The notes below the pieces were generated by a model. It saw only the letters and a list, made by a program, of their open reading frames with translations, did no database searches and was not told where the DNA came from. Positions 6,755 to 10,583 of a stretch of DNA of 10,583 bases are shown here, in pieces; positions within the stretch are counted from its first letter, which is position 1, and every line of letters starts with the position of its first letter. The DNA comes from CAYWGR01 sp964458015 (lineage in GTDB: Bacteria; Planctomycetota; Planctomycetia; Pirellulales; Thermoguttaceae): contig CAYWGR010000194.1 of the NCBI GenBank assembly GCA_964458015.1, positions 1 to 10,583 on the forward strand. Direction: 5' to 3'. A program made the position numbers and the translations under genes.

Positions 6755-6820
6755 AATGAACCGAGGCCGACCAACGGAAGGCCGAAAACTAGGTCAAACA
6801 AGTTGACTGGCCGGTTCATT
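6755..6820. repeat. Inverted repeat upstream of hicB
   Basis: AATGAACCG at 6755-6763 pairs exactly with CGGTTCATT at 6812-6820; allowing one unpaired base, the arms extend inward through GGCC. The arms are 48 bases apart. Inside lies a smaller inverted pair GGTCAA/TTGAC (6792-6806). It occupies the gap between the bioF stop and hicB and could be an operator region, a folded leader, or the remnant of a mobile element edge. Confidence 0.5.
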
Positions 6821-6854
6821 ATCCAAGCAAACATCAATAATACATCATACATTG

Positions 6855-8012
6855 TTATTGTCTTGACGCCAACGCCGCCAGAAGCGTGGCAATCATTTCG
6901 TCGGTATGGCCGGCGGTCAGGCTGATGCGCAGACAGGATTCGCCTTCGGGCACGGTCGGCGGACGTATCGCGGGAACAAACAGGCCATGTTCACGCAGCT
7001 TCAACGACAAGCCGACGGCCTGCTCGGGTTCACCTATCACGAGCGGAATGATTTGACTGGCCGAGGGGCCGATGTTCCAACCCTGAGCTTGAAGATCGGC
7101 GCGCAACTTCCGCGAACAGTCGAGCAGTTTTTCGCGACGTTCGGGCTCTTGCCGGACGATATCCAATGCCGCGATGGCGGCCGCGGCTGAGGCCGCGGGA
7201 GCAGCCGTCGAAAAAACATAGGGTCTGGCGCGATTCACCAGCCACTCGATCAACGACCGGCTACCGGCCACGAATCCGCCAATGCAGCCCAAGGCCTTGC
7301 TGAGCGTGCCGACGCGCACGTGAACCTCGTGTTCCACGCCTAAATGCTCGCACACGCCCCGGCCATGCAGACCGAAAACGCCCGTCGCATGGGCTTCATC
7401 GACCAACAGCATGGCCTCATAGCGGCGCGCAAGTTCGACCAATTCAGTCAACGGGGCCAAATCACCGTCCATACTGAACAGCCCATCGGTCGCGATCAGC
7501 CGCCGCCGGTAGCGATTCGATTTTTCGAGCAACTCGGCAAGCCGTCCGCAATCGCCATGCGGATAGATACGGACATCGGCCCGCGAAAGCCGGCAGCCGT
7601 CGAACAGGCTGGCGTGGTTTTTGCTATCGGAATAGACGGCATCGCCCGGCCCGACCAGTGAAGCAATCGCGCCGACATTGGCTGCAAAGCCGGAGGTAAA
7701 CGCCAAGGCTGCTTCGGTCTCTTCGAATTCCGCTAACCGCTGGGCCAAGCGCTGATGGGCCGTTGCATAACCGGTCACGAGCGGACTAGCGCCGCTGCCC
7801 CAGCCCTCGCGAACCAACGCATCGGCTGCTGCTTGGCTTAAACGCGGATCGGCGGCAATGCCAAGGTAGTCGTTCGATCCGAAGTTGGTAAGCTCGCGCC
7901 CATCGATCGAAAGTCGCGCCGTTTGTGCCCCCTCGCGCACCATCAGACGTCGATGCAGATTCTTTTGCGAGAGCGTCAAGAGTTCGTCGTCGATCCAAGA
8001 TAGTGGATTCAT
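6855..8012 (-). CDS. bioF: 8-amino-7-oxononanoate synthase
   Basis: This PLP enzyme condenses pimeloyl-ACP or pimeloyl-CoA with L-alanine to 8-amino-7-oxononanoate, an early step of biotin synthesis in the cytoplasm. The 385-residue chain has the normal length of the alpha-oxoamine synthase family. Visible motifs are NFGSNDYLG (43-51), GWGSGASPLVTGY (70-82), NHASL with His133, TDGLFSMDGD (175-184), VDEAHATG with Asp205 and His208, and GTLSKALG with the PLP-binding Lys239. The frame reaches a TTG at 8037-8039, but MNPLSWIDDEL from ATG 8010-8012 is the usual family start. No clear ribosome site precedes either. Serine palmitoyltransferase and 2-amino-3-ketobutyrate ligase (Kbl) are relatives, but the motif set and start favour BioF. 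No other biotin gene is nearby. A nested inverted repeat ends 45 bases upstream. Confidence 0.93.
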   Translation of the reverse strand: MNPLSWIDDELLTLSQKNLHRRLMVREGAQTARLSIDGRELTNFGSNDYLGIAADPRLSQAAADALVREGWGSGASPLVTGYATAHQRLAQRLAEFEETEAALAFTSGFAANVGAIASLVGPGDAVYSDSKNHASLFDGCRLSRADVRIYPHGDCGRLAELLEKSNRYRRRLIATDGLFSMDGDLAPLTELVELARRYEAMLLVDEAHATGVFGLHGRGVCEHLGVEHEVHVRVGTLSKALGCIGGFVAGSRSLIEWLVNRARPYVFSTAAPAASAAAAIAALDIVRQEPERREKLLDCSRKLRADLQAQGWNIGPSASQIIPLVIGEPEQAVGLSLKLREHGLFVPAIRPPTVPEGESCLRISLTAGHTDEMIATLLAALASRQ

Positions 8013-8057
8013 GGGAGTAGAGAGATGCTGAATGATCAAGCCGGAAACAGGGAAAAA

Positions 8058-8211
8058 CTAGTGTAGTGATTCATGATCGTGGTATCGTGTAGAAAACTGT
8101 TTTTTTGAGTGCCACTGGCTCTGCCAGTGCCGGCCGCCGCATGGAATCCCGCACTGGCGGAGCCAGTGGCACTCACTGAAAAATCCCCAATAGCGTGAAT
8201 CACTACACTAG
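8058..8211. repeat. Nested inverted repeat, MITE- or REP-like element
   Basis: A perfect 16-base terminal inverted repeat (CTAGTGTAGTGATTCA at 8058-8073, its complement at 8196-8211) encloses a second palindrome: 24-base arms at 8107-8130 and 8151-8174 that differ at one position, with a 20-base loop. Each inner arm is itself palindromic (CACTGGC, three bases, GCCAGTG), so it can fold as a cruciform. The structure fills the gap between the NfeD gene and bioF. It has no coding content. The runs next to the inner arms are T before and A after on the plus strand, which is the wrong way round for a Rho-independent terminator in either direction. No clear target-site duplication is seen. Confidence 0.85.
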
Positions 8212-8221
8212 CCAGGATCTG

Positions 8222-10411
8222 TTAATCACAGGCTCTCACCAATACCCGATTGCCGCGCACTTCGACGACTTCGACGGGTGTTCCGCGGTTGATCACTTCG
8301 CCGTCGGCCATCACATCGACCAGCGTATCGCCGAATCGAGCCTTGCCGCCGGGCGTGAGTTGGGTCGTGGTAATGCCCTGCGTGCCAATCAAAGCGTGAA
8401 AATCAACGAGTGCCTCGCGCCGCCGAATGGTTTCCGCTTCTTCGCCGACCGGAGGCTCCAACATCATCGGATTCAGCAGCGGAGATCGCGGCAATCGTTT
8501 GCGCAAAAAGAACGCCACGGCAACCATTCCAAGACCGGCGATCGCCACCATCATCAACGACTTTTCCAGTTGATCGAACTGATATTCGTTATGCGGCCAC
8601 AAAAACGTCTGGCTTGCCAAGATGAACGAAGCCAATACGAGCGCGCCGCCGCCAAGACCAAAGATGCCGAAACCGGGGATCACAAACAGTTCCAGCAGCA
8701 AGCAGGAAATACCGGCCGCAAAAAGCGTCACTTCCAGCCAACCGGCCGTGCCGCCGAGATACCGGCTCCAGAAGAACAGCAAAAAACATACGGTTGCGAT
8801 AAAACCGCCCACGCCGATGCCGGGCACGTGCAGTTCGATGTAGAGCGCTGCGCCGCCGATGACCAACAGCAACACCGCCACGCCCGGGGAGGCTAAGGCC
8901 TGGATCAAGAAATCGGCCCAACCCGGCTCGACGAACATGGGGTCGGATTCCAGGCCGTAATACTGCTTGAACTGCGCGAAATTATCGACAAGATGGTTGG
9001 CCAAGCGGTATTCCTCGGCCAGCTCGCCCGTAAGTTTCAAAGCGCTGCCGGCTCCGGTGATTGCCGCGCCGCGTTGCCATTTGCCGGGCTCCAATTGCTC
9101 GTCGAGTTCATCCGTGCAGAAATATTCCACATCGCCAAGTCTCGTTGTGCGATAGACCGTCAACTGCGGATCGATCATCGCTGCTTCGAGCGACCAGGAA
9201 CGCCCTTTGCGCGGGGCCAACTTTTTGTGAATCGTTTGCCGAACTTGTGCAATCTCTTCCTTGGAAAGTTCATAGGCGCCGGGTCCGCCCAAAATGGCCT
9301 GGGGATGCATGATCAAATGATCGCAGGCCAACGCCACGATGGCTGCATCGCTTCGGGCCTCGTTCGGCACATAGGCCACGGTGCGAATTTTGGCCGGATC
9401 TAGTTGAAACGCCAGAAAATCGGCCAATTGCATCGCGTCGGCCACCGAACCGCCGGGACTGTCGATCCATAGGCACACGAAGTTCACATCGCGTTCTTTG
9501 ATTTGATCTTCGATGATGCGTTGCGCCTGATCGACCGATTCGGCACGGATCGGACCTTTGAGATCCACGCGCACCGCGCGCCAGCCGCCCTCCAGCGAAG
9601 GATCATCCTCGACCGACGCCGGGGGCAACTGCAAGGCTTTGACCAACTCGCGACGGTCGGCAGCCAAGTAGCTGGCAAAACTCAAACGCCGCGATTCTCC
9701 ACCCGTGAATTGCACGGCTTCGCCCGCCGGCTTTACCTTGACGGGCTCCTTGGTCGTGTGCCGTTTCTTCAGATCCGCCAAGCCCTCGGGCGTAACAAAT
9801 TCGTTGCCGACCTCGGTTTCCACCTGGAGAACCTCGACCGATGGATCAAGCATGCCCAATGCCAACGCAACAGGCACGGTCCGCCGCCGATTGGCAATCT
9901 CGGCATACGCACTTCGCAAGGTAGGCGTGATGGTTTTTTCGTCGATCCCGGCCGAACCGATCGAAGCTTCCTTGGCCATGATCAACTCTTGGCAAGCCAT
10001 CGCCACCAACACGGCGTGGCCCTGAATCGGTTGCGGCAAATAGGCCACCGTTCTTACGCCGCTTAGCTCTTCGCTCGAAAGGAAATTTGCCAAATCATGG
10101 GCAGCGCCAAACTCGCTACCCCGGCCGAAATTCTTCTGTTCCTTGGAAACATCGAACTCGAAGACCAGCGTAAGTCTCGCGTCCTCTTTCTTCACGCGAT
10201 CCATCGCCCGGCGCACAGTGCGCCGCGTGCGTTCAAACGTTTGGCCCGTAATCGGCAACTGGATGCGAATAAATCTACCGACTTGAAGAGGTGTCTTCGG
10301 GGCATCTTTGGCCGCTGCAAAACCGCTGGGCGCAATAAATAGCAGCAAAGTTGCCGCAAGGAAGGAAAATACGAATTTCAGAAGATGAATCCGAACTGGT
10401 AGCGTTAGCAT
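8222..10411 (-). CDS. Membrane NfeD family protein with two ClpP/crotonase-like serine protease domains
   Basis: This 729-residue long-form NfeD protein has a signal peptide or anchor at 10-33. A first ClpP-like domain (about 45-215) and a second (about 278-485) follow. The second keeps the nucleophile region: WIDSPGGSVADAM (315-327), SDAAIVALACDHLIM with probable catalytic Ser354, and ILGGPG. In the first, the matching stretch is GHAVLVAMACQELIM, with Gly131 where Ser would be, so it is probably inactive. About five membrane helices follow (501-525, 533-550, 558-578, 585-600, 617-637). The C-terminal 670-729 is the NfeD OB-fold (LIGTQGITTTQL, VEVVEVRGNRVLVRA). Known relatives cleave membrane proteins such as stomatin partners; no stomatin/SPFH gene is present here. 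The ATG at 10409-10411 has GGAG ten bases upstream (10422-10425) and a good promoter. Confidence 0.92.
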   Translation of the reverse strand: MLTLPVRIHLLKFVFSFLAATLLLFIAPSGFAAAKDAPKTPLQVGRFIRIQLPITGQTFERTRRTVRRAMDRVKKEDARLTLVFEFDVSKEQKNFGRGSEFGAAHDLANFLSSEELSGVRTVAYLPQPIQGHAVLVAMACQELIMAKEASIGSAGIDEKTITPTLRSAYAEIANRRRTVPVALALGMLDPSVEVLQVETEVGNEFVTPEGLADLKKRHTTKEPVKVKPAGEAVQFTGGESRRLSFASYLAADRRELVKALQLPPASVEDDPSLEGGWRAVRVDLKGPIRAESVDQAQRIIEDQIKERDVNFVCLWIDSPGGSVADAMQLADFLAFQLDPAKIRTVAYVPNEARSDAAIVALACDHLIMHPQAILGGPGAYELSKEEIAQVRQTIHKKLAPRKGRSWSLEAAMIDPQLTVYRTTRLGDVEYFCTDELDEQLEPGKWQRGAAITGAGSALKLTGELAEEYRLANHLVDNFAQFKQYYGLESDPMFVEPGWADFLIQALASPGVAVLLLVIGGAALYIELHVPGIGVGGFIATVCFLLFFWSRYLGGTAGWLEVTLFAAGISCLLLELFVIPGFGIFGLGGGALVLASFILASQTFLWPHNEYQFDQLEKSLMMVAIAGLGMVAVAFFLRKRLPRSPLLNPMMLEPPVGEEAETIRRREALVDFHALIGTQGITTTQLTPGGKARFGDTLVDVMADGEVINRGTPVEVVEVRGNRVLVRACD

Positions 10412-10433
10412 GATAGAGAATCTCCGCTACCCG

Positions 10434-10463
10434 ATTATAGAACACCCCCTGGGAGACCGTCAA
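10434..10463 (-). promoter_or_regulatory. Sigma-70-type promoter of the NfeD gene
   Basis: On the minus strand TTGACG (10458-10463) and a perfect TATAAT (10434-10439) are separated by 18 bases. The predicted transcript starts near 10427, giving a leader of about 16 bases that just includes the GGAG ribosome site. Confidence 0.7.
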
Positions 10464-10527
10464 TCAACGGGGGGCAGTATTCAGGGTCAATCAATTGTTG
10501 AAGTTGGGAAAAGCGTAGGGCGGGTCA

Positions 10528-10583
10528 AGCGAAGCGATGGCCCGCCATTTAGCGAAGAATTCAAGGCGGGCCATCGCTTTGCT
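10528..10583. repeat. GC-rich palindromic intergenic repeat, cut by the window edge
   Basis: AGCGAAGCGATGGCCCGCC at 10528-10546 is the inverted copy, with one mismatch, of 10565-10583, with an 18-base spacer. Just before it, GTAGGGCGGGTCAAGCG (10515-10531) has the same flavour as REP-like repeats scattered through many bacterial genomes. The element may continue beyond the right edge. Confidence 0.75.

Noticed and set aside
8107..8174. Inner hairpin of the nested repeat as a Rho-independent terminator of the NfeD gene.
   Set aside because: On the minus strand the hairpin is followed by a run of A rather than T, and on the plus strand likewise, so neither direction fits.
8195..8896. Plus-strand open frame of 233 residues opposite the NfeD gene.
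   Set aside because: It lies wholly or nearly wholly within the well-supported NfeD gene on the other strand, and its Gln/Arg/His-rich composition is typical of a shadow frame.
9503..10066. Plus-strand open frame of 187 residues opposite the NfeD gene.
   Set aside because: It is a shadow of the NfeD coding strand without family motifs or a ribosome site.

Overview
The window looks like chromosomal DNA of a planctomycete, probably from the Pirellulales. This is inferred from gene content: a secreted TPR protein with an Ala/Lys/Glu-rich tail carrying DPF motifs, a long NfeD protein with two protease-like domains, an AmmeMemoRadiSam cluster, loosely spaced genes often lacking strong Shine-Dalgarno sites, and GC-rich palindromic intergenic repeats. 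No rRNA, tRNA, CRISPR array, transposase or phage gene was seen.

Layout. 1-595 holds no gene I can support. 596-1846 (+) encodes an exported TPR protein with a long low-complexity tail, followed by a strong hairpin (1894-1930) that separates it from the convergent genes. All remaining genes are on the minus strand. Read in transcription order from the right they are: a membrane NfeD-type protease homologue (10411-8222) with a near-consensus promoter; a nested inverted repeat (8058-8211); bioF (8012-6855); a compact toxin-antitoxin-like cassette (6701-5678) of hicB, hicA, an orphan antitoxin-like gene and an unrecognised 143-residue protein; and a three-gene group (5520-1953) of an iron-sulfur flavoprotein with an extra N-terminal domain, the AmmeMemoRadiSam radical SAM enzyme, and an AMMECR1-Memo fusion. 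A second GC-rich palindrome is cut by the right edge.

How the genes may work together. The radical SAM enzyme and the AMMECR1-Memo fusion supply all three parts of the AmmeMemoRadiSam system, whose reaction I do not know. The flavoprotein directly upstream is a plausible electron donor or redox partner (inference). The 5678-6701 cassette is tightly coupled (two ATGA overlaps and a 9-base gap). It appears richer in A+T than its neighbours, which suggests an acquired defence or stability module. BioF has no biotin genes beside it. The most interesting items are the hicBA-plus-two cassette, the flavoprotein fusion with an internal start site, and the nested repeat in front of bioF.
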